Below are positions 12,986 through 20,820 of a stretch of DNA of 43,837 nt, piece by piece. The notes beneath the pieces are model-generated. The model searched no databases. It was not told the origin of the DNA and saw only the letters and a list, made by a program, of their open reading frames with translations. Within the stretch, counting starts at the first letter, position 1; each line of letters starts with the position of its first letter. Source of the stretch: a virus; IMG/VR virus record IMGVR_UViG_3300034104_003542, positions 1 to 43,837 of that record, one strand, 5' to 3'. The position numbers and the translations under genes were made by a program.

Positions 12986-15232
12986 ATGGCCGACCTGCTC
13001 CAGGAACTCGACCGCCTTCCAGACCACTGGGCGTTCGTCGCCATCGGCCCCAACAAGCGCCCCTACATCAAGGATTGGGACTGGGCAGAGCAGCCCATGA
13101 CCAAGGCGCAGATGGCTGCGGAGATCACCGCCGGCCGCGCACAGGCCATCGGCGTGGTGGCCGGCACCGCATCAGGCGTCCTCTTCGTCGATCACGACGG
13201 GATCTCCGCCACCGCCCAGCTGGAGCGCCTCGGCATCCCCCTGCGGTCACTCCCCAAGTCCTGGGCCATGACCTCAGGCCGCGACGGGCGCTTCCAGATC
13301 ATCTACTCCGTCCCTGAGCAGTTCTGGCCCGCGCTTCGCAACCGTCGATACTGGCACACAGGCGACCCTGACCCCGCCACCGGCAAGCCCACCAAGATCC
13401 TCGGCCCCGACGGCAAGGCCGAGCAGATCGACCTCCGCTGGGCGCGTCACTACTCGGTCGTCGCAGGCCGCCACCCTGAGACTTCCGGCTACCGCTGGCT
13501 CAAAGGCCGCGGCCCGGGTGAGCAGGAGCTGGCCACCGCACCCATCGAGCTGATCGAGCTGCTGCTCGAGGACCAGGCTCCACAGCCCGATCCCACACCA
13601 CTGCTCAGCACCGCTCCACCGCCGCCACCCTCAGGGCCTGGCCCGGGGCCCCTCCCGCTGCTCGACTTCATCAGCCGCACATCCCGCGAGTTGATCGAAT
13701 CCGGCGGCACACCCGGCAGCTGGAACGACGATCAGCTGGCCCTCGCCCTCGACCTGCGCGGCACCGAGGAATGGCTCCGCGCCCAGGGCCACCAGCCCGA
13801 CATCACCGCATCCCAGGCCTACGCACTCCACATCCAGGCCGCGGCGTGCAAGGCCCGCGACTTCGACGAGCGCAAGGCCTGGCGGCGCTTCGATGGGGCA
13901 GACGGCCGCACACCCAGGCCCTCCACACCCGAGGACAAGCTCCACGAGCGCCTTCGCTTCCACACCCGCACCACACGCCCACTGTTGCCACAGCCCCCCA
14001 GGCCACAGCAGCAGGCCAACCATCCGGAACCGCCAGATAGTTCCCCCCAGCAGGCCCCGCAACAGCCCTACGCCCCCAGCTTCTCCAAGCCCACGAAGCT
14101 CGAGGCCGGTGAGCTGCTCGCCATGCTCCGAACCCAGGCCACAGGCGGCCGCATCCGCTTCAACCGCTACTCCCAGCAGATCGAACTTGACGGCAGCGTG
14201 CTCGAGGGCGCTGAGCGCTTCTACCTCACCCTCGCCGAGCAGAACTTCAAGGTCAGCAAAGACCTGGCCCTCGACTGCCTCATTCAGGTGGCGCACGAGA
14301 ACCCCTACGACCCCGTGGCCCTCTACCTGGAACACGTCGCAGCAACCATCCCACCCGCCTACATCGGCGGCCTGGCCACCGCGTACCTTCGCCCGGAGGA
14401 CTCCGAGGCCGGCGGGCCCACCCTCTACGACCACATGCTTCGATGCACGCTCATCGGCGCAGTGCGCCGCGTCTTCGAGCCTGGCTGCAAGCACGACACC
14501 GCCTGCGTGCTCATGGGCGATCAGGGCGCACGCAAGAGCTCGTTCTGGTCTGCCCTCGGCGGCCCCTTCTTCTCCGATGCCCTGGGAGACATCAGCTCGA
14601 AGGACGACCTGATGGTGCTCCACCGCTCCTGGATCATGGAGTGGGCAGAGCTCGACCACATCATGGGCCGCAAGCACGCCGGCCAGATCAAGTCCTTCCT
14701 CTCCCAAGCCACCGACCTCTTCCGCGTCCCCTACGGCAAGGCCACCGAGTCGTTCCCCAGGCGCGGCATCATCGTCGGCTCGACCAACCGCCAGACCGGC
14801 TTCCTGGTCGATGACACCGGCAACCGCCGCTTCTGGGTCATCCCCACCACTCGAAGCGAGCTCGACCCGATCGACACCGGCACCCTCATGGCTGAGCGCG
14901 ACGCGATCTGGAGCGCCGCCGTCCACGCCTACCGCTCTGGCGACGCCAACTTCCTGCCGCCCGACCTGGCGCAGCAGGTCACACAGGAGAACGAGGGCTA
15001 CCAGGTCGACAACCCCTGGCTGCCAGCCATCCAGACCTGGCTCAGCCAGCGGATGGTCGGCGAGCCGATCACCACCGAGCGCATCCTCGTCGAGGCCATC
15101 CAGAAGCCCATCGAGCGCCAGACCCGCGCCGATCAGATGTCCATCGCCGACATCCTCAGGACGATGGGCTACGAGCGCCGTAGGGCCATGGTCGACGGTC
15201 AACGGGCCTGGCGATGGTTTCCGACGGGCTGA
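12986..15232 (+). CDS. Prim-pol / VapE-type primase-helicase (748 aa)
   Basis: The N-terminal 210 residues match bifunctional DNA primase/polymerase domains: AIGVVAGTASGVLFVDHDG with the acidic D-x-D, then SGRDGRFQIIYSVP and YSVVAGRHPETSGYRW. A Pro-rich linker (about 205-225, again at 330-370) precedes a VapE/D5-like SF3 ATPase. That part carries Walker A GDQGARKSSFW near 510, Walker B MEWAELDH near 550 and a sensor IIVGSTNRQTGFL near 590, with NRRFWVIPT after it. The combination makes primers and unwinds DNA at the phage origin. It is the last gene of the replication operon and is followed by a strong terminator. Confidence 0.9.
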   Translation: MADLLQELDRLPDHWAFVAIGPNKRPYIKDWDWAEQPMTKAQMAAEITAGRAQAIGVVAGTASGVLFVDHDGISATAQLERLGIPLRSLPKSWAMTSGRDGRFQIIYSVPEQFWPALRNRRYWHTGDPDPATGKPTKILGPDGKAEQIDLRWARHYSVVAGRHPETSGYRWLKGRGPGEQELATAPIELIELLLEDQAPQPDPTPLLSTAPPPPPSGPGPGPLPLLDFISRTSRELIESGGTPGSWNDDQLALALDLRGTEEWLRAQGHQPDITASQAYALHIQAAACKARDFDERKAWRRFDGADGRTPRPSTPEDKLHERLRFHTRTTRPLLPQPPRPQQQANHPEPPDSSPQQAPQQPYAPSFSKPTKLEAGELLAMLRTQATGGRIRFNRYSQQIELDGSVLEGAERFYLTLAEQNFKVSKDLALDCLIQVAHENPYDPVALYLEHVAATIPPAYIGGLATAYLRPEDSEAGGPTLYDHMLRCTLIGAVRRVFEPGCKHDTACVLMGDQGARKSSFWSALGGPFFSDALGDISSKDDLMVLHRSWIMEWAELDHIMGRKHAGQIKSFLSQATDLFRVPYGKATESFPRRGIIVGSTNRQTGFLVDDTGNRRFWVIPTTRSELDPIDTGTLMAERDAIWSAAVHAYRSGDANFLPPDLAQQVTQENEGYQVDNPWLPAIQTWLSQRMVGEPITTERILVEAIQKPIERQTRADQMSIADILRTMGYERRRAMVDGQRAWRWFPTG

Positions 15233-15255
15233 CCGCTGCCCCACCTCACACTTGA

Positions 15256-15516
15256 TGCCCTACCGCCAAAACGACGTAGGGCACCCCGGAACCCCAGGCC
15301 ACACCTGGGGTTTTCTTCTTGATGCCCCACCTGCCCTATGCCCTACCTCTGCCGCAGACTTTCCAAAACCCTATCCCCCTCCTTCCCCTATTACTCTATC
15401 TATCCCTTTAGGTAGGGTAGGTAGGGTAATAAGGGGCAAACCCCAATGAGGGGCAGGGTTTTGAGGGTGCCCTACCTCTGCCCTACCTCCCAAAAGGTGG
15501 GGCAATAGGTAGGGCA
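15256..15516. repeat. TGCCCTAC iterated repeats (candidate origin or regulatory array)
   Basis: The 324-base gap 15233-15556 holds many copies of TGCCCTAC in both orientations. Direct copies are at 15256, 15339, 15468 and 15479 (a shortened TGCCCTA lies at 15332). Reverse copies (GTAGGGCA) are at 15276 and 15509, with GGTAGGGTA variants near 15411-15429. The units at 15468-15478 and 15479-15489 are perfect 11-base tandem copies (TGCCCTACCTC). 15256-15263 pairs with 15276-15283 as an 8-bp hairpin, and 15479-15488 pairs with 15507-15516. The stretch around 15361-15430 is AT-richer. Iterons beside a primase-helicase suggest a replication origin; an operator array is the alternative. Confidence 0.55.
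15292..15320 (+). terminator. Strong intrinsic terminator after the replication operon
   Basis: CCCCAGG (15292-15298) pairs perfectly with CCTGGGG (15304-15310) around a five-base loop and is followed by TTTTCTTCTT. It lies 60 bases after the primase-helicase stop and would end the rightward early transcript. Confidence 0.85.
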
Positions 15517-15556
15517 GCCCTCTCCAGGCCTACCCTGAACCCAGGAGGATCTCCCC

Positions 15557-16114
15557 ATGGCCCAGATCGACATCAACGCCCGCGTCCTTGGTGACACCGA
15601 GCTGGCTCAGGCACTCGCTCAACTCTCCTCCCACGACATCCCCAAGGCCATCCGCTCAGGCGTCCGCGATGCTGCCCGGGCCGGACGCACCACCCTCGCC
15701 AAGTCGATCGGCCAGCGCTACGCACTCGCAGCCGGACGCATCAAGCAGGACGTCACCCAGCCCCAATACCGGGACGGCGGGCAGACCGCGATCATCCGCA
15801 CCTCCCGCAAGCCCATCACCGCCATGCAGTTCAAGCCCAAGCAGACACGCAAGGGCCTCAACATGAGCATCTACCGGGGCCAGCGCTCCCTGGTGAGGTC
15901 GGGCTTCATCGCCAAGGGTCTCCCCTTCAAGCGCAGGGGCAAGGAGCGCTATCCCCTGGATGTGATCCATGGCCCGTCCATCCATGCCATCTACACCGGG
16001 GGCAAGTGGTCCCCAGCACTCCAGGCACGCACAGAGGTGCGCATTGAGGACGCACTGGAGAAGGGCATCCTCCGTGCCCTGGGCGCCATGGGCAGGGGCT
16101 TTGGTCGTGCCTGA
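15557..16114 (+). CDS. gpZ-like minor tail protein (185 aa)
   Basis: AGGAGG lies nine bases before the ATG, one of the best ribosome sites in the window. The protein follows the minor tail protein Z pattern: an N-terminal helix region with KAIRSGVRDAARAGRTTLAK, then IGQRYALAAGRIKQDV, ITAMQFKPKQTRKGLNM, a GFIAKG segment, GPSIHAIYTGG and a final helix VRIEDALEKGILRAL. gpZ homologues normally act at the head-tail joint or tail terminator. Here it stands alone, about 5 kb before the terminase genes and between two repeat-rich noncoding regions, so it is displaced from the other structural genes. Confidence 0.7.
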   Translation: MAQIDINARVLGDTELAQALAQLSSHDIPKAIRSGVRDAARAGRTTLAKSIGQRYALAAGRIKQDVTQPQYRDGGQTAIIRTSRKPITAMQFKPKQTRKGLNMSIYRGQRSLVRSGFIAKGLPFKRRGKERYPLDVIHGPSIHAIYTGGKWSPALQARTEVRIEDALEKGILRALGAMGRGFGRA

Positions 16115-16388
16115 TCCATTGCCCCCACTCCGCAACCACTCCGCAACCACCCCCACCCCTTTGGGTCCTCCTGGTTGCTAACCGGGTGCGGGTCCGCGAG
16201 CCCCGATTTTTGGCTAGAGCCAGCCATTTTGCGGGGTTGCCAAGCCCAGTCGTGGACAGGGTTTCTCAAAGCAGGGCGCTTATTGCGAAAAGCTGAGGCC
16301 TGGCCTGGGGCAGAAATTGGACAGGAAGGACCTGCCGGTAGGCGGCGGCCCGGTTGCGTCACGATGGTTGCGATGGCCTGATTGCGGC
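16115..16388. repeat. Noncoding region with repeated GGTTGC/GCAACC and nested palindrome
   Basis: No gene is seen in this 274-base gap. GCAACC occurs at 16132 and 16143 within an 11-base tandem repeat, and GGTTGC at 16173, 16235, 16352 and 16366: six copies in about 240 bases. A nested palindrome spans 16201-16236: CCCCG/CGGGG outside and TGGCT/AGCCA inside. The region separates the lone gpZ-like gene from the ParB cassette and probably carries the cassette's promoter, but no -10/-35 pair stands out. Confidence 0.5.
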
Positions 16389-17117
16389 ATGAGCGACGTG
16401 AGCATTCCTGCGATGGCGAAGCGGCTGGAGATGTGGCCGCTGGAGCGGCTGCGGCCGTATGCCAACAACGCCCGGATCCATTCAGAGCGCCAGGTGGAGC
16501 AGATCGCGGCGAGCATCCGCGAGTTCGGGTTCACCGCGCCGATCCTGGTGGACAGTGCGGACGGGATCCTGGCGGGCCATGGGCGGCTGCAGGCAGCGCA
16601 GCTGCTGGGGCTGGCTGAGGTGCCGGTGGTGGTGCTCGACCACCTGGATGAGAAGCAGCGGCGCGCGTACCTGCTGGCGGACAACCGGCTGGCGGAGGGC
16701 GCGACGTGGGATGAGGAGCTGCTGGCGAAGGAGCTGGCGGCGATCGACCTGGACCCGCGGGTGCTGGGGTTCGACGAGGACGACCTGAAGCGGCTGCATG
16801 ATGGGCTGGAGCTGCTGGTGCTCGAGGAGATGGGCGGCGGCGGGAGCAGCAACGGGAACGAGCGAGTGGAGCCGGAGGAGGGCCGCCCTGGGGCGGCGCC
16901 GCCGGAGCCGGATGACGACGGGACGACGGCCGAGGACGAGAGCGGGCCGGTGGATGAGCGGCACGTCTTCAGCGTGAACCTGCGGTGGGATGACCGCGAG
17001 TCGGTGCTGTCGGCAGTGCGGATGGCGAAGGAGCGATGGGGGCTGGAGGGGATGCCGGAGGCCCTGGCGACGCTCTGCAGGGAGTGGATGGATGAGCAAG
17101 GCGCTGGAGCTGATTGA
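16389..17117 (+). CDS. ParB/Srx-fold domain protein 1 (242 aa)
   Basis: Start taken at ATG 16389; an in-frame start at 16317 would read into noncoding sequence. Residues 14-110 are a ParB N-terminal domain: LRPYANNARIHSERQVEQIA, then ASIREFGFTAPILV, GILAGHGRLQAA (the GHGR nucleotide-binding box at 63-66), LDHLDEKQRRAYLLADNRLA and TWDEELLAKELA. The middle (about 150-205) is a Gly/Glu/Asp-rich linker; the last 40 residues (FSVNLRWDDRESVLSAVRMA) form a separate small domain. Phage ParB proteins of this kind often go with DNA-modifying enzymes rather than with partition. It is the first gene of the ParB-cupin-PAPS-reductase cassette and overlaps the cupin gene by 26 bases. Confidence 0.85.
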   Translation: MSDVSIPAMAKRLEMWPLERLRPYANNARIHSERQVEQIAASIREFGFTAPILVDSADGILAGHGRLQAAQLLGLAEVPVVVLDHLDEKQRRAYLLADNRLAEGATWDEELLAKELAAIDLDPRVLGFDEDDLKRLHDGLELLVLEEMGGGGSSNGNERVEPEEGRPGAAPPEPDDDGTTAEDESGPVDERHVFSVNLRWDDRESVLSAVRMAKERWGLEGMPEALATLCREWMDEQGAGAD

Positions 17118-17796
17118 GCTGGGGCATGGACTGCTGAGGGATCTGCCGGACTGCCGGCTGTGGGGCGTGGACGATGGGGCCCTGGTGCTGGGGGGCGACG
17201 CGACGCAGTTCGTGTTCTGCTGGCAGGGTGCGCTGACGGTGCGGCAGTCGGGGGCCTGGCCCCATGTGCTGACGGCTGGGATGTGGGCGGCGGCCCCGGG
17301 GAAGTGCGAGATCCGGCCAGTGGGGACGGAGCTGAGCCGCGGGCTGGTGATCAGCAGGGCGGGGTGGCTGGGGATGATGACGATCGGCGGGCCCCTCGAG
17401 GAGAGGGGTCGGCTGCGGTACATCGACGGCTGCACGGACAGCCTGCTGGTGCCGCCGGTGCGGCTGGGTGACCCGTGCCTGAACGGGCTGTGGTTCCCGA
17501 TGGGGACGGTGCAGACGATGCACAGCCACCCAAGCGTGCGTGTGGGGATGGTGGTGCGCGGTCGCGGGTGGTGCGAGACGCCGGAGGGTCGGCAGGAGCT
17601 GCGGCCTGGGATGGTGTTCGTGATCCATCCGCATGGAGAGCACCGGTTCCTGACGGGCGCCGAGCATGGGCTGACGGTGATCGCGTGGCACCCGGATTCG
17701 GACACGGGCCCGACGGACGTGGACCACCCGATGGTGCGGCGGACGATGGTGGGCGGGGTATCGGCGGCGGTGCTGGATGGGATCCAGACGCGATGA
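17092..17796 (+). CDS. Cupin-domain protein (234 aa)
   Basis: ATG at 17092 lies within the end of the ParB gene and its stop overlaps the next start. The C-terminal half is a cupin barrel: FPMGTVQTMHSHPSVRVGMV gives the H-x-H metal ligands (His144, His146), followed by GRGWCETPEGRQELRPGMV and VIHPHGEHRFLTG with the second-motif His184. The N-terminal half (FVFCWQGALTVRQSG, LTAGMWAAAPGKCEI) looks like a second, degenerate cupin without the His residues. Cupins may be oxygenases, isomerases or sensors; the substrate here is unknown. Its tight coupling between a ParB protein and a PAPS-reductase-like enzyme suggests one pathway. Confidence 0.8.
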   Translation: MSKALELIELGHGLLRDLPDCRLWGVDDGALVLGGDATQFVFCWQGALTVRQSGAWPHVLTAGMWAAAPGKCEIRPVGTELSRGLVISRAGWLGMMTIGGPLEERGRLRYIDGCTDSLLVPPVRLGDPCLNGLWFPMGTVQTMHSHPSVRVGMVVRGRGWCETPEGRQELRPGMVFVIHPHGEHRFLTGAEHGLTVIAWHPDSDTGPTDVDHPMVRRTMVGGVSAAVLDGIQTR

Positions 17797-18959
17797 CGCT
17801 GAAGCCCAGGGCGATCGAGCGCGACGTGCTGGAGGTGTCACTGGATCGGATCCGGCGGATCTACGACCTGGTGGACCGGGTGGTGGTGAGCTTCAGCGGC
17901 GGGAAGGACTCGACGGTGGTGCTCAACCTGACGGCGCAGGTGGCCAGGGAGCGCGGCCGGCTGCCGCTCGATGTCTACTTCGTGGATGAGGAGGCCTGCT
18001 ACCCGGAGACGGTGGAGTACGTGGAGCGGGTGCGTGGCCGGGAGGATGTGCGGCTGTGGTGGGTGTGCCTGCCGGTGACGCACCGGAACGCATGCTCGAG
18101 GAGCCAGCCGTGGTGGGTGTGCTGGGATCCGGCGGCGCGGGATCGATGGATCCGGCCGCTGCCGGCGGGAGCGATCACCGAAGCGGATGTGCCGCGGTTC
18201 CGTGCGGGGATGCAGGTGGATGACGTGGGCCCGGCGCTGTTCGGGCCGGAGTGCGGGCGGGTGGCGGACCTGACGGGGATCCGAGCGCAGGAGTCGCCGC
18301 GGCGGTTGCAGACGGTGCTGCGGAAGACGCGGGACAACTACATCGCGGATGCGCGGATGGGGTACTACGTGAACTGCAAGCCGATCTACGACTGGCGTGC
18401 GGAGGACGTGTGGCGGGCGGCGCGGCAGCAGGGGTGGGACTACAACCGGGCGTATGACGTGCAGGCGATGCTGGGCACGAGCGTGAGCCTGCAGCGGGTG
18501 ACGCCACCGTTCGGCGAGGAGCCGCTGGGCGGGCTGTGGAAGTACGCCGAGGGCTGGCCGGAGCTGTGGGAGCGGATGCTGCGGCGGGTGGAGGGCGTGA
18601 ACACGGCGGGGCGGTATGCGCTGACGGATCTGTATGGGGCGAGGCTGAAGGAGCCGCCGCCTGGGATGAGCTGGCGGCAGTGGGCGCTGAGCATGCTGGA
18701 GCTCTATCCGGAGCCGCAGCGGAGCGAGATTGCGCGGGGGCTGGCTGGGGTGCTGAAGATGCACCGGAAGAAGACCAGGCGGCCGGTGCCGGATGCAGAG
18801 GACGACGTGATGTCGGGCCTCAGCTGGAAGTACATCTGCATCATCGTGAGCCGTGGGGACCTGAAGAACCGGAAGAAGGGCCAGCTGACGCAGCGCGCGA
18901 TGACGGCTGCGGCGAAGGCGGGCCTGACGTTCGACCAGGTGAAGGCGCTGGAGAAGTGA
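17793..18959 (+). CDS. PAPS-reductase/ATP-pyrophosphatase family protein, IbrA/DndC-like (388 aa)
   Basis: ATG at 17793 overlaps the cupin stop by four bases. The PP-loop SFSGGKDSTVVLNL at 33-46 is the ATP-pyrophosphatase signature of PAPS reductases and thiolation enzymes. It is followed by LDVYFVDEEACYPETVEYVE, a Trp/Cys-rich loop (VCLPVTHRNACSRSQPWWVC) and GIRAQESPRRL, the R-x-x-E-S element that contacts ATP or substrate. The C-terminal 130 residues resemble the extra domain of the IbrA/DUF3440 group. In bacteria such proteins pair with ParB-like IbrB; DndC relatives add sulfur to DNA. Its reaction here is not known, but it is unlikely to serve sulfate assimilation. Confidence 0.85.
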   Translation: MTLKPRAIERDVLEVSLDRIRRIYDLVDRVVVSFSGGKDSTVVLNLTAQVARERGRLPLDVYFVDEEACYPETVEYVERVRGREDVRLWWVCLPVTHRNACSRSQPWWVCWDPAARDRWIRPLPAGAITEADVPRFRAGMQVDDVGPALFGPECGRVADLTGIRAQESPRRLQTVLRKTRDNYIADARMGYYVNCKPIYDWRAEDVWRAARQQGWDYNRAYDVQAMLGTSVSLQRVTPPFGEEPLGGLWKYAEGWPELWERMLRRVEGVNTAGRYALTDLYGARLKEPPPGMSWRQWALSMLELYPEPQRSEIARGLAGVLKMHRKKTRRPVPDAEDDVMSGLSWKYICIIVSRGDLKNRKKGQLTQRAMTAAAKAGLTFDQVKALEK

Positions 18960-18969
18960 GGCCAATGAA

Positions 18970-18993
18970 AAAGGCCCCCCGAAGGAGGCCTTT
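18970..18993. terminator. AAAGGCC...GGCCTTT hairpin
   Basis: AAAGGCC (18970-18976) pairs with GGCCTTT (18987-18993) around ten bases. A-rich sequence precedes it and TTT ends it, so it could act in either direction. It lies just after the PAPS-reductase-like gene and before the second ParB gene, so it may attenuate rather than stop transcription of the cassette. Confidence 0.5.
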
Positions 18994-19096
18994 CCACAAA
19001 CAATCCCGGTTGCTGCGCTCGTTTCTCAGGCCAGAGCAGCCACCGGGAACCGGGAACCGACCGGGGAACCCCCCCAGTGCCCAGCAAGGATAGCCG

Positions 19097-19612
19097 ATGA
19101 GTGTGAAGGACCAGCCGGTGAGCAAGGTGCGGTGGGTGCCCAGGGAGAAGCTGGTCGGCAACGCCTGGAACCCGAACCATGTGGCAGCGCCAGAGCTGGA
19201 GCTGCTGATCACCAGCCTGCTCGAGGACGGATGGACCCAGCCGGTGGTGGTGCTGCCGGCGGAGGGCGGGAAGCACACGATCGTGGATGGCTTCCACCGG
19301 TGGACGGTGAGCGGCGACGAGCGGGTGTCGAAGCTGACGGGCGGAATGGTGCCGGTGGTGGAGGTGCGGTTGGATCCGGTGCACCGGATGATGAGCACGA
19401 TTCGTCACAACCGGGCCCGAGGCGTTCATGCGGTGCTGCGGATGGCGGAGATCGTGCGGGGGATGGTGGACGACGGCGTGCCTGAGCGCGAGATCCGGCG
19501 CCGGCTGGGGATGGAGTCGGAGGAAGTGATCCGGCTGGTGAATCGAGCTGGGATGCCCACGCAAGCTGGCGGGGGGAGCTTCAATAAGGCGTGGGTTCCA
19601 GGGAAGGGCTGA
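19097..19612 (+). CDS. ParB-like protein 2, IbrB-like (171 aa)
   Basis: A compact ParB/Srx domain occupies residues 10-110: VRWVPREKLVGNAWNPNHVA, ELELLITSLLEDGWTQPVVV, IVDGFHRWTV with the H-R catalytic or nucleotide-binding box (65-69), VPVVEVRLDPVHRM and a STIRHNRARGVHAVLRMAEI helix. An HTH-like segment (VPEREIRRRLGMESEEVIRL) follows. The GFHRW box and size match IbrB, the ParB partner of IbrA, encoded here after the IbrA-like gene. The 137-base gap before it contains a hairpin and repeated CCGGGAA units. Confidence 0.8.
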   Translation: MSVKDQPVSKVRWVPREKLVGNAWNPNHVAAPELELLITSLLEDGWTQPVVVLPAEGGKHTIVDGFHRWTVSGDERVSKLTGGMVPVVEVRLDPVHRMMSTIRHNRARGVHAVLRMAEIVRGMVDDGVPEREIRRRLGMESEEVIRLVNRAGMPTQAGGGSFNKAWVPGKG

Positions 19613-19980
19613 TGCTGCTCATGCTCACGTGGGCCGGGTTCGATGCAGCGGTGGATCTGATCGCCGCGCAGTGCCCGCGAGACCGTGTGGGGGTGCATGG
19701 CGTGGATCGTGGCGGCCAGGTGCTGGCGTGGGCGCTGAGCGAGAGGCTGGGGCTGGAGGTGCTGCAGCTGCCCGGGTCTGGAATGTTGCAGCTGCATGGG
19801 GTGGTGGTGTCACAGCCGCGGCTGCTGTGGGGCGATGCGCAGGTGTGGACGTGGATCGACGCCTCGCCGGGGCAGAACATCGTGTCGGCGGTGAAGGCGA
19901 CACCCGGGACGATGGTGCTCATGCCCTGGCAGGATGCACCTACCTCTCGCCGGCCGTTCGTGCCGGGGTTTGATGATTGA
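19612..19980 (+). CDS. Phosphoribosyltransferase-like protein, degenerate (122 aa)
   Basis: ATG at 19612 forms a TGATG junction with the ParB gene. The first half resembles a type I PRTase: WAGFDAAVDLIAAQ, RVGVHGVDRGGQVLAWALSE and RLGLEVLQL correspond to the strand, RGG loop and helix. The usual PRPP loop (four hydrophobic residues, then DD-x-x-D-T-G) is replaced by WTWIDASPGQNIVSAV, which lacks the paired acidic residues, so activity with PRPP is doubtful. A binding or regulatory role is possible. It sits in the same coupled run as the ParB gene. Confidence in the fold is moderate. Confidence 0.55.
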   Translation: MLLMLTWAGFDAAVDLIAAQCPRDRVGVHGVDRGGQVLAWALSERLGLEVLQLPGSGMLQLHGVVVSQPRLLWGDAQVWTWIDASPGQNIVSAVKATPGTMVLMPWQDAPTSRRPFVPGFDD

Positions 19981-20251
19981 AGTGTCGAGCATCCGCTATG
20001 GCTGCCAGTGGGGGCCGGATGGTCATGTGAGGGGCTGGCCGATGCGGATCGAGTTCGGTGCGGTGGGCCCTGAGGTGACGGTGGACGACATGCTGGAAGG
20101 CCGCGGCCATTCGGTGATTCTGATCGACCAGCTGGTGGCCCTGGTGCGCGGGATGACTGGACTGGACACGCCGATCGAGCTGGTGCGGCCAGCGCCTGCA
20201 GGCCTGGCGGTGAAGCTGGTCAGCGCTGGGTTCTACGTCGCATTGTGCTGA
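19973..20251 (+). CDS. Hypothetical protein (92 aa)
   Basis: Start is ATG 19973, overlapping the previous stop by eight bases. The product (VSSIRYGCQWGPDGHVRGWP, then RIEFGAVGPEVTVDDMLEGR and HSVILIDQLVALVRGMTGL) looks like a small alpha/beta protein. Its stop lies seven bases after the start of the terminase small-subunit gene. It links the ParB cassette to the packaging genes. Not recognised. Confidence 0.6.
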   Translation: MIEVSSIRYGCQWGPDGHVRGWPMRIEFGAVGPEVTVDDMLEGRGHSVILIDQLVALVRGMTGLDTPIELVRPAPAGLAVKLVSAGFYVALC

Positions 20252-20820
20252 TCACCGTTGCTGAGTTTGCGGCCCAGCGTGGGGTAAGCCCGCAGGCGGT
20301 GCGGAAGGCGATCAAGAGCGGGCGGCTGAAGCGTGCGGTGGAGCGCAAGGGTCCGCGGAACTATGTGATCGACCCTGAGATTGCGGAGCTGGAGTGGGAC
20401 CGAAACACCGAGCCGCAGTATCAGCGGACGGCGGAGCAGATCAACACAGGAAAGGCCAGGGCGCGTGGAGAGGACGTGCCGGATGCGCCGCTGCCGCCAC
20501 CGCCTGGGAACAAGGGCGGGGCCGGGACCTATGCGTCAGCGAAGGCGGCGGCCGAGGGTTACAAGGCGATGCTGCTCAAGCTCGATTACGAGGAGCGGAG
20601 CGGCAAGCTGCTGGAGAAGGCGGCGGTGGAGCGCGGGTTCGCTGCGGCCGGGATGCAGGTGCGTGATGCGGTGATGCGCACCAGCCAGCAGATGGTGGGC
20701 GAGATTGCGACGACGGTGGGCGGGCTGACCCAGGAGCAGCGAGCAGCGGTGATGCAGGTGATTGACCGGCATCATGTAAGGGCCCTGGAGGAGTTGGTGC
20801 GTGCCGCTGGCGTCGATTGA
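20245..20820 (+). CDS. Terminase small subunit, Nu1-like (191 aa)
   Basis: The start is GTG 20245. Residues 1-45 form a winged HTH of the Nu1 type: ITVAEFAAQRGVSPQAVRKA then IKSGRLKRAVERKGPRNYVI. A charged linker with a PPPPG stretch follows, and the C-terminal half is helical (ASAKAAAEGYKAMLLKLDYE, LLEKAAVERGFAAAGMQVRD, MQVIDRHHVRALEELV), as in small subunits that bind TerL. It recognises the packaging site. The large-subunit gene begins 20 bases before its stop. Confidence 0.8.
   Translation: MLITVAEFAAQRGVSPQAVRKAIKSGRLKRAVERKGPRNYVIDPEIAELEWDRNTEPQYQRTAEQINTGKARARGEDVPDAPLPPPPGNKGGAGTYASAKAAAEGYKAMLLKLDYEERSGKLLEKAAVERGFAAAGMQVRDAVMRTSQQMVGEIATTVGGLTQEQRAAVMQVIDRHHVRALEELVRAAGVD

Noticed and set aside
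13631-15244. 537-codon minus-strand ORF
   Set aside because: Antisense shadow of the prim-pol/VapE gene; its translation is low in complexity with no domain, as expected in GC-rich coding DNA.
15468-16150. CRISPR array from the 11-base tandem units
   Set aside because: Units are too short, without regular spacers, and in both orientations; no cas gene is present.
16317-16388. 24-residue N-terminal extension of the first ParB protein
   Set aside because: The sequence lies in the repeat-bearing noncoding gap and adds no ParB feature; the ATG at 16389 fits the family start.
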